64,000 nt of DNA from Ramlibacter sp. WS9 (GTDB lineage Bacteria > Pseudomonadota > Gammaproteobacteria > Burkholderiales > Burkholderiaceae_C). The stretch spans positions 1 to 64,000 of the forward strand of contig NZ_RKMB01000023.1 in the NCBI RefSeq assembly GCF_003797765.1, written 5' to 3'. The notes beneath the pieces were generated by a model. The model was not told the DNA's origin. It did not search any database and saw only the letters and a list, made by a program, of their open reading frames with translations. Numbering within the stretch: position 1 is the stretch's first letter; the number at the start of each line of letters is the position of its first letter. Both the position numbers and the translations under genes were made by a program. Shown here piece by piece: positions 7,595-15,478 of this stretch.

Positions 7595-8395
7595 TCAGCG
7601 CATGCTGGCGTTGATCGCCCTGATCGCCTGCGGCAGCGATTGCGCCTGCGGGATGAAGTGGTCGATCAGCGCGCCCAACGCCACGGCGCAGAACAGTGCG
7701 CCGAGCAACGGCTTCCAGGTGAGGCGCAGCACCGCTGACATCCAGCCTTCGCGAACGACCCGCACCGCTGTGCGTGCCGACACATAGCCGAACGCGATCT
7801 CGACAGCCACCGCGAGCAGCGCCTCGGCGCCGAAGTACAGCATCAGCAGCGAGCCGGCCCCGAACAGCACGGCCAGGCCGATCAGGAACACAACCACCAC
7901 CGGGATGACGACGACGGCGCCTTCGTCGGAGCCGCTGACCGCGTCCAGGGCGCCGGAAGCGACGTCACCGCCCAGGTCCGCCGCGACGGGGAAATCGCCG
8001 GACGCGCCGCCGCCACCGAAGTCGCCACCGCCGCCGGCGGAAATGTCGGGGAGCGAACCATGCGGGACGTCCACCGAACCGACGATGTCGGGAAGCGGGA
8101 TGTCGCCGCCAAGATCGAGCGAAGCTTCCCGGCGCACCAAAGCCGCGGCCCAGAACCGGAGCACCAGCAGGTACGCAAGGTAACCGACGCCGAGCGTCAC
8201 GGCATAGCGCAGCGCAAGCGAATCGGAGCCCAGCACAAACTGCATATGGGCCGCAGCCCACATGGCCAGCAGCACCGTGAGCCCGATGCACCAGCCGTGC
8301 AGCCAGAGCCAGTGGCGCTTGCGCAGGTCACGCTGGAGGCTGCTCTCCCAAAGCCGGACCGACCGCCAGTTCGACAGGCTCTTGGGCGGCTTCAT
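7595..8395 (-). CDS. membrane protein with a glycine-rich cytoplasmic or periplasmic loop
   Basis: Unrecognised 266-residue protein. Two hydrophobic helices near residues 30-90 (WCIGLTVLLAMWAAAHMQF; YLAYLLVLRFWAAALV) are followed by a low-complexity loop with runs of Gly (GGGGDFGGGGASGDF), then three more helices (VVVIPVVVVFLIGLAVLF and others). Start at the ATG whose last bases overlap the alr stop (ATGA), indicating coupling to alr. The C-terminal PQAQSLPQAI part is amphipathic. I cannot assign a function. Confidence 0.7.
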   Translation of the reverse strand: MKPPKSLSNWRSVRLWESSLQRDLRKRHWLWLHGWCIGLTVLLAMWAAAHMQFVLGSDSLALRYAVTLGVGYLAYLLVLRFWAAALVRREASLDLGGDIPLPDIVGSVDVPHGSLPDISAGGGGDFGGGGASGDFPVAADLGGDVASGALDAVSGSDEGAVVVIPVVVVFLIGLAVLFGAGSLLMLYFGAEALLAVAVEIAFGYVSARTAVRVVREGWMSAVLRLTWKPLLGALFCAVALGALIDHFIPQAQSLPQAIRAINASMR

Positions 8396-9486
8396 TCCAC
8401 GGCGACCGGCACCCGCTGCGCCAGCGCGCACATCAACTCATAGCCGACGGTACCGCCGGCGCGGGCGGGCTCGTCGATCGGCAGCACCGTACCGTTCGAT
8501 GCGCGGCCCCACAGCGTGACTTCGGTCCCCAAGGCCGCGTGCGGGACGGGCGACAAGTCGACCGTGATCATGTCCATGCTGACGCGCCCGACGATCCGCG
8601 TGCGCACGCCGTCCACCAGAACCGGCGTCCCGGTGTTGCAGTGGCGCGGGTAGCCGTCGGCATAGCCGCAGGCGACCACGCCGATACGAAGCGGCCCGTC
8701 GGCGGTGAAATTGGAGCCGTAGCCCACCGTGTCGTCGGCAGCCAGGTGCTGAACGCCAATGATGCGGCTGGCGAGCGTCATTGCCGGCAGAAGATTCCAA
8801 TGCGCGGCGTCATGGTCGGGGAAATCGGGCGCGCTGCCGTAGACGGCGATGCCGGGCCGGACCCAATCGGCGCGCACCATGGGCTCGGCGCCGAAGCGCA
8901 GGCTGGCGGCGCTGTTGGACAGCGTGCGCTCACCGGGCAGGTCACGCGTGATGTCCTCGAACACCTTGACCTGCTGCGCGATGCCGCGCGGGCCGTCGGC
9001 ATCGCTGAAATGGGTCATCAGTGAAATCTCATCTACCTGCGGCAACGCATCCAGCCGCGTCCAGGCCCCGCGAAACCGCTGCGGCGCGAAACCAAGGCGG
9101 TTCATGCCCGAATTCATCTTGAGGAAAACGCGGTGCGGCTGGTGCGTCTTGTGGGTGGCCAGCATGTCGATCTGTTCGTCGCAGTGCACGGTGTGCCAGA
9201 GGTTCAGCCGCGAGCACAGCTCCAGGTCGCGCGCCTCGAACACGCCTTCCAGCAGCAGGATCGGCCCGCGCCAGCCCAGTGCGCGCACGCGCTCAGCCTC
9301 CTGCAGGTCCAGCAGCGCGAAGCCGTCGGCGCCGCGCATCCCCTCCCATACCCGCTCGATGCCGTGGCCATAGGCGTTGGCCTTGACCACGCCCCAGACC
9401 TTCGCGTCGGGCGCGGCGAGCCGGATGCGCGCGAGGTTGTGGCGCAGGGATTCAGTGTGGATGGTGGCCTGGATGGGACGGGGCAT
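8392..9486 (-). CDS. alr: alanine racemase
   Basis: PLP enzyme making D-alanine for peptidoglycan, 364 residues. The PLP lysine is Lys35 in VVKANAYGHG; the second catalytic base is the Tyr in TVGYGSNF. MPRPIQATIH is a typical family N-terminus, so I start at 9486; an ATG at 9501 would add five residues. A much longer open frame continues upstream but runs antisense through lplT and is not coding. It is followed by a coupled membrane protein and diverges from lplT, a neighbour arrangement common in this family. Confidence 0.93.
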   Translation of the reverse strand: MPRPIQATIHTESLRHNLARIRLAAPDAKVWGVVKANAYGHGIERVWEGMRGADGFALLDLQEAERVRALGWRGPILLLEGVFEARDLELCSRLNLWHTVHCDEQIDMLATHKTHQPHRVFLKMNSGMNRLGFAPQRFRGAWTRLDALPQVDEISLMTHFSDADGPRGIAQQVKVFEDITRDLPGERTLSNSAASLRFGAEPMVRADWVRPGIAVYGSAPDFPDHDAAHWNLLPAMTLASRIIGVQHLAADDTVGYGSNFTADGPLRIGVVACGYADGYPRHCNTGTPVLVDGVRTRIVGRVSMDMITVDLSPVPHAALGTEVTLWGRASNGTVLPIDEPARAGGTVGYELMCALAQRVPVAVE

Positions 9487-9552
9487 GCCAGATTCTGTCA
9501 TTACCCCGCGTGATATAACCCCTTGTCGCTTGGAGACGGACTCAAAATCACC

Positions 9553-9575
9553 GCGCATCAGCCCCGCTGATGCGC
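9553..9575. promoter_or_regulatory. 10-bp stem, 3-base loop hairpin just before lplT
   Basis: GCGCATCAGC and GCTGATGCGC are exact complements separated by CCC. The hairpin ends 13 bases before the lplT ATG and no Shine-Dalgarno is obvious between them. It could stabilise or regulate the lplT leader, or be an operator in the alr-lplT divergent region. Confidence 0.5.
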
Positions 9576-9588
9576 CACAGAACAGCCA

Positions 9589-10872
9589 ATGAAGCGCGGT
9601 TTCTACACCATCATGTCGGCGCAGTTCTTCTCGTCGCTGGCCGACAACGCTTTGTTCGTGGCCGCGGTGGAATTGCTCAAATCCGGCGGCGCCGCCGAGT
9701 GGCAGCGTGCCGCATTGGTGCCGATGTTCGCCCTGTTCTATGTGGTGCTGGCGCCCTTCGTCGGCGCGTTCGCGGACGCGATGCCGAAAGGCAAGGTGAT
9801 GTTCGCGAGCAACTTCATCAAGGTGGTGGGCTGCCTGCTGATGCTGTTCGGGCTGCATCCCTTGCTCGCGTACGCCGTCGTCGGCCTGGGCGCCGCCGCC
9901 TATTCCCCGGCCAAGTACGGCATCCTCACCGAGCTGCTGCCCTCGTCGCAACTGGTCAAGGCCAATGGCTGGATCGAAGGCCTGACGATCGCTTCCATCA
10001 TCCTGGGCATCCTGCTGGGCGGCCAGCTGGTGGGCCACGCCATCGCCAGCCGCATGCTCGCAATGGACTTCCCGGTATTCGATACGGGCATCGACACGGC
10101 ACCCGAGGCCGCGATCTTCGTCCTCATCTTCATTTACATGCTGGCGGCCTGGTTCAACACCCGCATCCCCCACACCGGCGTGGAAATGCGGCCGATGCCC
10201 AAGAACGCGCTGGAGCTGGTGCCCGATTTCTGGACCTGCAATTCCCGCCTGTGGCGCGACAAGCTGGGCCAAATCTCGCTGGCCACCACCACGCTGATCT
10301 GGGGCGTGAGCGGCAACCTGCGCTACATCATCCTGGCCTGGAGCGCGGCGGCACTTTCTTACAGCACGACGCAGGCATCGGCGCTGTCGGGTGTCGTGGC
10401 CATGGGCACGGCCATCGGCGCCGTGGTGGCGTCCGTGCGCATGCGGCTGGACATGGCCACGAGCGTGATCCCGGTGGGCATCGCGATGGGCCTGTTCGTG
10501 ATCCTGATGAATTTCATCGGCAACGTCTGGGTGGCTGCGCCTTTCCTGATCCTGCTGGGCGCGATCGCCGGCTTCATGGTCGTGCCGATGAATGCGCTGC
10601 TGCAGCACCGCGGCCACAACCTCATGGGCGCGGGCCGGTCGATCGCGGTGCAGAACTTCAACGAGCAGGCCTGCATCCTGGGCCTGGGCGCGCTCTACAG
10701 CCTGTCGGCCGGCATGGGGATGTCCGCCTTCGCCGCCATCACGGGCTTCGGCGTGATCGTTGCTGGCGTGATGTGGGTGATCTATCGCTGGCACCAAAAC
10801 AACTGCGTGAAGTACCGCGAGGAAGTCGAACACCTGCTGCAGATCGCCCGCCACGACAACACGCATGGTTAG
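9589..10872 (+). CDS. lplT: lysophospholipid transporter LplT (MFS)
   Basis: Inner-membrane major-facilitator protein of 427 residues, opening MKRGFYTIMSAQFFSSLADNALF, the characteristic LplT N-terminus, with about 12 hydrophobic helices. Known members flip lyso-phospholipids into the cytoplasm for re-acylation. In E. coli it is coupled with the acyltransferase Aas, but no aas gene follows here. Instead its last 8 bases overlap an EamA transporter start. Divergent from alr. Confidence 0.9.
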   Translation: MKRGFYTIMSAQFFSSLADNALFVAAVELLKSGGAAEWQRAALVPMFALFYVVLAPFVGAFADAMPKGKVMFASNFIKVVGCLLMLFGLHPLLAYAVVGLGAAAYSPAKYGILTELLPSSQLVKANGWIEGLTIASIILGILLGGQLVGHAIASRMLAMDFPVFDTGIDTAPEAAIFVLIFIYMLAAWFNTRIPHTGVEMRPMPKNALELVPDFWTCNSRLWRDKLGQISLATTTLIWGVSGNLRYIILAWSAAALSYSTTQASALSGVVAMGTAIGAVVASVRMRLDMATSVIPVGIAMGLFVILMNFIGNVWVAAPFLILLGAIAGFMVVPMNALLQHRGHNLMGAGRSIAVQNFNEQACILGLGALYSLSAGMGMSAFAAITGFGVIVAGVMWVIYRWHQNNCVKYREEVEHLLQIARHDNTHG

Positions 10873-11806
10873 CGCGCCGGGCCCTGTGGGGCCCGCCCGC
10901 TTTCCGGCGCTGCTGCCTGCGCTGGCGCTGATGCTCAACGCCTTCGTGTGGGGCGTGTCCTGGTGGCCGTTCCGCCAATTGCAGAATTGGGGCCTGCATC
11001 CCCTGTGGGCCACGGCGCTGGTGTACCTCGTGTCGATGGCGTTGCTGTTCGCGTGGCAGCCGGGCGCCTGGCGCGGTTTTCGCGGGCGGCCCCTGCTGTG
11101 GCTGCTGATGGCTGCGGCCGGCCTCACCAACGTCGGCTTCAATTGGGCCGTGACCGTCGGCGACGTGGTTCGGGTGGTGCTGCTGTTCTACCTGATGCCC
11201 GCGTGGACGCTTCTGCTGGCCTGGCCCATCCTCGGCGAGAAGCCGACGCCGATGGGGCTGGTGCGCCTGCTGCTGGCGCTGGCCGGTGTGGTGATCGTCT
11301 TGAAGACCGACGGCGCGGCCTGGCCGGTGCCCGAGAGCCTGGCCGATTGGCTCTCGCTGGCGGGCGGCTTCAGTTTCGCCCTGACGAACATCCTGCTGCG
11401 CAAGCTCCACGCCGCGCCACCGACGGCGCGCATCCTCGCGATGTTCGGCGGTGGCGGCGCAACGGCGCTCGCCGCCGCGCTGATCGGCATGGCGCTCGGC
11501 GTCGTTCCGCCGGTGCCTGCGCCGCAGGCCGCCTGGGCCGGCGTGGGGCTGGCGCTCAGCCTGGGTTTCCTGGTGAGCAACATCGCGCTGCAGTACGGTG
11601 CTTCGCGCATCAATGCGCATGCCGGGGCGTTGATCATGCTGTCGGAGGTGGTGTTCGCCAGCCTGTCTTCGGTGGCGCTGGGCGCCTCGGAACTGACGGC
11701 CCGCACCCTGGCCGGCGGCGCGTTGATTCTGGCCGCCGCGGCCTGGTCGGCCTGGCCTGCGGGCGACAGCAAACCGGCCAACGCAGGCGCACAATCGGCC
11801 GCATGA
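10865..11806 (+). CDS. EamA/DMT-family transporter
   Basis: 313-residue inner-membrane protein with two EamA domains: AFVWGVSWWPFRQLQNWG begins the first, and WLSLAGGFSFALTNILLRKL the second. It is more like the YedA/RhaT-type drug or metabolite exporters than the transporter at 6677, with which it shares only family features. The start overlaps the lplT end by 8 bases, and its stop overlaps the glutathione peroxidase ATG (ATGA), suggesting one lplT-eamA-gpx transcript. Substrate unknown. Confidence 0.85.
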   Translation: MVSAPGPVGPARFPALLPALALMLNAFVWGVSWWPFRQLQNWGLHPLWATALVYLVSMALLFAWQPGAWRGFRGRPLLWLLMAAAGLTNVGFNWAVTVGDVVRVVLLFYLMPAWTLLLAWPILGEKPTPMGLVRLLLALAGVVIVLKTDGAAWPVPESLADWLSLAGGFSFALTNILLRKLHAAPPTARILAMFGGGGATALAAALIGMALGVVPPVPAPQAAWAGVGLALSLGFLVSNIALQYGASRINAHAGALIMLSEVVFASLSSVALGASELTARTLAGGALILAAAAWSAWPAGDSKPANAGAQSAA

Positions 11807-12285
11807 CGGCCATCTACGACTTCGAAGCGCGACAGATCGACGGCAAGATCGTGCCCCTGAAAAAATTCAAGGGCAAGGCGCTGCTCATCGTCAACACCGC
11901 CAGCGCCTGCGGCTTCACGCCCCAGTTCGGCGGCCTGGAAGAGCTGCACAAGACCTACGGCAAGCAGGGCCTGGTGGTGCTCGGTTTCCCGTGCAACCAG
12001 TTCGGTGCGCAGGACCCGGGCAGCAACGAAGAGATCGCCGAGTTCTGCCAGCTCAACTTCGGCGTGAGCTTTCCGATGATGGCGAAGATCGACGTCAACG
12101 GCACCGATGCCGACCCGCTGTTCCAATGGCTCACCAAGGAAGCGCCGGGCTTGCTCGGCAGCACCATCATCAAATGGAACTTCACCAAGTTCCTGATCGG
12201 CAAAGACGGGCAGGTCATCAAGCGCTACGCGCCGAACGATGAGCCGAAGAAGCTGGCGAAGGATATCGAGCAAGCTTTGGCTTGA
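11803..12285 (+). CDS. glutathione peroxidase family (cysteine type)
   Basis: 160-residue thioredoxin-fold peroxidase reducing organic or hydrogen peroxides. Active-site residues are visible: Cys36 in NTASACGFTPQ, the Gln in LGFPCNQFGAQ and the Trp in IIKWNFTKFL. The Cys replaces selenocysteine. Bacterial members commonly use thioredoxin rather than glutathione. Translation is coupled to the preceding transporter by ATGA. Its 3' end overlaps the convergent acyltransferase by 68 bases. Confidence 0.92.
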   Translation: MTAIYDFEARQIDGKIVPLKKFKGKALLIVNTASACGFTPQFGGLEELHKTYGKQGLVVLGFPCNQFGAQDPGSNEEIAEFCQLNFGVSFPMMAKIDVNGTDADPLFQWLTKEAPGLLGSTIIKWNFTKFLIGKDGQVIKRYAPNDEPKKLAKDIEQALA

Positions 12286-13390
12286 GTCCAAATAACGGCC
12301 GCAGCCACGCGCTGCGCCGGACGATGCTGGTCGTGCCCCAGCAGCCCAGGACGGTCCCGGCCACCAACAGCGCCGGTTCGACCACCGGGCCCAGTGCCAG
12401 CGGCGCCAGCCACCAGATCAGCACAATGATCCAGGTCTGGTGCAGGATGTACCACGGGTAGACCGATTCGTTGGCCCATGCCAGCCAAGGCCAGGGCCGG
12501 TTCAGCTTCAGGTGTGCCCAGCCCAGGATCGCCAGGATGGCGGACCACATGTAGAGATCGCCCGCCAGCCGCACGGCGACGCGCGGCACGCCTGTGTACC
12601 GCAGTGCGAAGTACAGCACCAGAAGGCCCAGGGCGGTCGCGAGCATCCTGCGCGCCAAACGGCTCGCCTCGGCCCAGAAACCGTCGTCGATGCCGATCCA
12701 GTAGCCGTACAGGAACAGCGTGAAGTAGACGGCGTGCATCCACGCGTCATGGATCAGGTCGTGCGTGACCGGGAAGTGCGGCCACAGCGTGAGCGAATAC
12801 AGCATCAGCGGAACGGCCGGCAACAGGACCAGCCGGACGCCGCGCAAGCCGGTGAAGGCGCGGCGCAGACGCAGCCCGGCCGCTGACTCCAGCAATGGCA
12901 ACATCAGGATCAACAGCGTGGTGTAGAGCCACAGATAGGGCAGGTACCAGAGGTGATTCCAGGTGACACCAAAATCCCAGCCATCGAACGCGCCGCGCGG
13001 CCAGGGCCCACCGGTGAAGTAGCGCGCGAGGAAGTTGCCGAAGCCGGGCTCGACAAGGCCGTTGGCCACGGCCTGGGCATAAGGCTGGAACGGCACCACC
13101 ACTGCCATCCCGAAAGCCAGCGGCAGCAGCAGGCGCAGGCTGCGCTGGCCCAGCAGGCCGGCGGCCGTCTGGCCGCGGCGCAGGAAGCCGATGGCCAGGC
13201 CCGAGATCACGAACACCAGGTCCATCCGCCACAGGTTCAGCGAGCGCATCGGGTCCTGCAGCCAGCCCGCGGCGTGCGGACTCTTCAGGTGGAAGTGCCA
13301 ATCGGCCACGTAGTACATGGCCACGTGGTACAGGATGACCAGCCCGAAGGCCAGCGCGCGCAGGGCGTCGATGTCGTGTCGTCGGTTCAT
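12218..13390 (-). CDS. acyltransferase 3 family membrane protein (OpgC/OafA-like)
   Basis: 390-residue integral membrane protein with about ten helices. The N-terminus (RRHDIDALRALAFGLVILYH) has the conserved R-x-A and His of acyltransferase-3 proteins that O-acylate surface glycans or periplasmic glucans. Helices include VYPWYILHQTWIIVLIWWL near the C-terminus. The last 22 residues are poorly conserved-looking and lie antisense to the end of the peroxidase gene. It is divergent from a membrane LytTR regulator that may control it. Confidence 0.85.
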   Translation of the reverse strand: MNRRHDIDALRALAFGLVILYHVAMYYVADWHFHLKSPHAAGWLQDPMRSLNLWRMDLVFVISGLAIGFLRRGQTAAGLLGQRSLRLLLPLAFGMAVVVPFQPYAQAVANGLVEPGFGNFLARYFTGGPWPRGAFDGWDFGVTWNHLWYLPYLWLYTTLLILMLPLLESAAGLRLRRAFTGLRGVRLVLLPAVPLMLYSLTLWPHFPVTHDLIHDAWMHAVYFTLFLYGYWIGIDDGFWAEASRLARRMLATALGLLVLYFALRYTGVPRVAVRLAGDLYMWSAILAILGWAHLKLNRPWPWLAWANESVYPWYILHQTWIIVLIWWLAPLALGPVVEPALLVAGTVLGCWGTTSIVRRSAWLRPLFGLKPKLARYPSPASSAHRSARSA

Positions 13391-13491
13391 GAGAGGCTCC
13401 TATCGGTCGTGGCGGCGATTCTTGGGCCGGCCCCTGCGCGCCGGCGCGCCGCTGGGACCAACCGGCCAAGCTTTGTGACGAGCGGTGGCTT

Positions 13492-13511
13492 GCCGGGACG
13501 GAATTCCCGGC
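13492..13511. promoter_or_regulatory. inverted repeat between acyltransferase and LytTR genes
   Basis: GCCGGGA and TCCCGGC flank a 6-base spacer in the 142-base divergent region, 21 bases ahead of the LytTR start. LytTR proteins generally bind imperfect direct repeats, so this may instead be a site for another regulator or a leader stem. Confidence 0.35.
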
Positions 13512-13532
13512 TCGGGCCCTAGACTGGCGGCC

Positions 13533-14408
13533 ATGGCTTCGAGCGAAATCGACTGGCTGGCCCGTTACCAGCCCTACCGGCGGCGGGCGGAGATCGGGTT
13601 CTGGGTCGTCGTGCTCGCGGTGCAGGTCACCTTCAACACGGTGGTGACCTGGATCGACCTGGGGCGGGGGCCGGGCCGTGTCGCGCTCTGGGAGCCCTTC
13701 GTCTGGGAGCTGAGCAGCAATTTCGCGGTGGGGCTTCTGATCCCGCTGATCTTCGCTTTCGAGCGGCGCCGTCCGCTGCGCTGGGACACCCTGCCGGGCA
13801 GCCTGGGCTGGCACATCGCCGCGAGCATGGCTTTCTGTGCCGCGCATGTGGGCCTGATGCTGGCGATGCGCTATCCGGTTTACGCGTTGGCGGGCCTCGA
13901 TTACCGCTTCGGCGACTGGCCGACCCGGCTGGTCTACGAATACCTGAAGGACGTGCGCAGCTACGCGCTGATCCTGGTGGCGGTGTTCAGCTACCGGCTG
14001 GTGCTGTTGCGGCTGCAAGGCGAGGCGCGGGTGCTGGATGCGGCCGAGCCGCCGGCCGGCGAGCCCACCTCTCCCCCCGCCCCGGCGCCGAGACCCGAAC
14101 GCTTCCTGGTGCGCAAGCTGCGCCGCGAATTCCTCATCGCCGCCGCCGACATCGAATGGCTGCAGGCGCAAGGCAACTACGTCGGCCTGCACGTGAGCGG
14201 CCACGACTACCTGCTGCGCTCGACCCTCACGGAGTTCCTTGAGCAACTGGACCCGGCACGGTTCGCGCGCGTACACCGCAGCTACGCCGTGAACCTGGAC
14301 CGCATTGCCGAGATCGAACCGCTGGACGGCGGCGATGCGCGCCTGAAGATGAAAGACGGCACGCAGGTGCCGTGCAGCAGGCGCTACCGGGACGTGCTGG
14401 GCCGGTGA
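13533..14408 (+). CDS. membrane-anchored LytTR-domain transcriptional regulator
   Basis: 291-residue protein. Residues about 20-150 hold four hydrophobic helices (WVVVLAVQVTF; FAVGLLIPLIFAF; GWHIAASMAFCAAH; SYALILVAVFSYRLVLL). A proline-rich linker follows, then a C-terminal LytTR DNA-binding domain (about 195-291) with FLIAAADIEWLQAQGNYV and FARVHRSYAVNLDRI. It has no receiver domain, so it probably senses a membrane or periplasmic signal directly. I choose the ATG at 13533. Divergent position suggests control of the acyltransferase. Confidence 0.85.
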   Translation: MASSEIDWLARYQPYRRRAEIGFWVVVLAVQVTFNTVVTWIDLGRGPGRVALWEPFVWELSSNFAVGLLIPLIFAFERRRPLRWDTLPGSLGWHIAASMAFCAAHVGLMLAMRYPVYALAGLDYRFGDWPTRLVYEYLKDVRSYALILVAVFSYRLVLLRLQGEARVLDAAEPPAGEPTSPPAPAPRPERFLVRKLRREFLIAAADIEWLQAQGNYVGLHVSGHDYLLRSTLTEFLEQLDPARFARVHRSYAVNLDRIAEIEPLDGGDARLKMKDGTQVPCSRRYRDVLGR

Positions 14409-14478
14409 CGTTCAGGGATGCGAATAGCCGGCTTCGCGCTGGCTACGGATGATCAGCGTCCCAGGGCCGCAACATGCC

Positions 14479-14673
14479 TCACTTGGTGAACTTGCGGGCT
14501 TTGGGCCTTGCTCTTGCCTGACCAGCAGCGCGCGCTTCGAGATAACGGCGCACCTCCGGCCAAGCCAGCGTCTTGCCCAACGCTGTCAAGTTGGCAAGCC
14601 GCTGTTCGGCTTCGGCATGAAAACGGGAGCGGCGCTCAACCAACTCCGTCTTATCCGTGGTGGTGAACATCAT
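14479..14673 (-). CDS. small charged protein, possible stand-alone antitoxin-like determinant
   Basis: 64 residues, MMFTTTDKTELVERRSRFHA to RPKARKFTK. The profile is a single helical hairpin: charged helix, KTLAWPEVRRYLEARAAG helix, then a basic tail. This resembles small stability-determinant/antitoxin proteins, but no toxin partner is beside it. Codon usage agrees with the neighbourhood. Function not established. Confidence 0.5.
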   Translation of the reverse strand: MMFTTTDKTELVERRSRFHAEAEQRLANLTALGKTLAWPEVRRYLEARAAGQARARPKARKFTK

Positions 14674-14722
14674 CGACTCCTGGTTGCGCCAAAGCCAGTG
14701 TCGCGCGCTCGCGCTTCAAGCA

Positions 14723-15427
14723 CTACTGCGCCCAACCCATTTCGCGGGCGCGGGCTTCATTCAGCCGAGCCAGATCGGCCAGCGTGCGGCCCGGTTCGTC
14801 GCGGAACTGCTCTTCCAGGCGCCGCACCGCGGTGACGCGGTCGACCCGGAAACTGCGGAAGTCGTTGCGCTGCTCGCACCACGCCGCCAGCGTCCAGACC
14901 TTGCCCCAGTAGAAGCAGCCCAAGGGTCGCAAAGTGCGCTCGCTCGGCTTGTCCGCCAGGTCTTTGTAATTGATGAAGACCTTGCGGCGCTCGTGCACCG
15001 CCTCGCGCAGCGTCTGCAGTGTGCGCTGGGTGGATTGCGGCAAGCCGCCGGACGGCGCGTAGACGGCCAGCGCCTCGGCGGCCACCCGCGCGTCGGCCGG
15101 CAGCACCGACAGGATCTTGCCCAGGGCGTCTTCCGCGCCCTGGGCCAGCGCCGGATCGAGCCAGACCTGGGCCATCCGCACGGATGCCACCAAGGCCTTG
15201 GCCTCGTCCTGCGTGAACATCATCGGGGGCAGGTCGAAGCCGGCACCCAGCCGGTAGCCCACACCGGCCTCGCCCTCGATCGGCACGCCCTGGAACTGCA
15301 GGTCGGCGACGTCGCGATAGATGGTGCGTTCGGACACTTCAAGCCGTTGGGCCATGTAGGCGGCAGTGGTCAGCCGCCGGCCGCGGATCAGCTGGATGAT
15401 GTGGAAAAGACGGTCGGCGCGGCGCAT
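14723..15427 (-). CDS. YafY/PafBC-like WYL-domain transcriptional regulator
   Basis: 234 residues: N-terminal HTH_11 winged helix (RLFHIIQLIRGRRLTTAAYM, then VSERTIYRDVADLQFQGVPI) and a WYL ligand-binding domain (about 135-205, VFINYKDLADKPSERTLRPLG). WYL proteins sense nucleic acids or small ligands and usually regulate neighbouring genes or themselves. An 11-bp inverted repeat lies 24 bases upstream of its start. It lies downstream of glcF on the same strand. Confidence 0.88.
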   Translation of the reverse strand: MRRADRLFHIIQLIRGRRLTTAAYMAQRLEVSERTIYRDVADLQFQGVPIEGEAGVGYRLGAGFDLPPMMFTQDEAKALVASVRMAQVWLDPALAQGAEDALGKILSVLPADARVAAEALAVYAPSGGLPQSTQRTLQTLREAVHERRKVFINYKDLADKPSERTLRPLGCFYWGKVWTLAAWCEQRNDFRSFRVDRVTAVRRLEEQFRDEPGRTLADLARLNEARAREMGWAQ

Positions 15428-15450
15428 GGAGGGACGTTACTGTGCCCCGA

Positions 15451-15478
15451 GGCTCCTGACAAGGTACTGTCAGGAGCC
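15451..15478. promoter_or_regulatory. 11-bp perfect inverted repeat upstream of the WYL regulator
   Basis: GGCTCCTGACA and TGTCAGGAGCC are exact complements around a 6-base spacer (AGGTAC). The repeat overlaps the last codons and stop of glcF (15470) and ends 24 bases before the WYL gene start. No T-tract follows on either strand, so an autoregulatory operator is more likely than a terminator. Confidence 0.6.

Noticed and set aside
9520..9575. tRNA-Leu-like stretch (GGAGACGGACTCAAAATC and a following stem)
   Set aside because: It resembles the D-arm and CAA anticodon loop but has no acceptor stem, T-arm or GGTTCGA sequence, so it cannot be called a tRNA gene or a convincing fragment.
9487..11142. 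N-terminal extension of the alr frame through lplT
   Set aside because: Alanine racemase is complete from 9486; the upstream codons are antisense to lplT and low-complexity.
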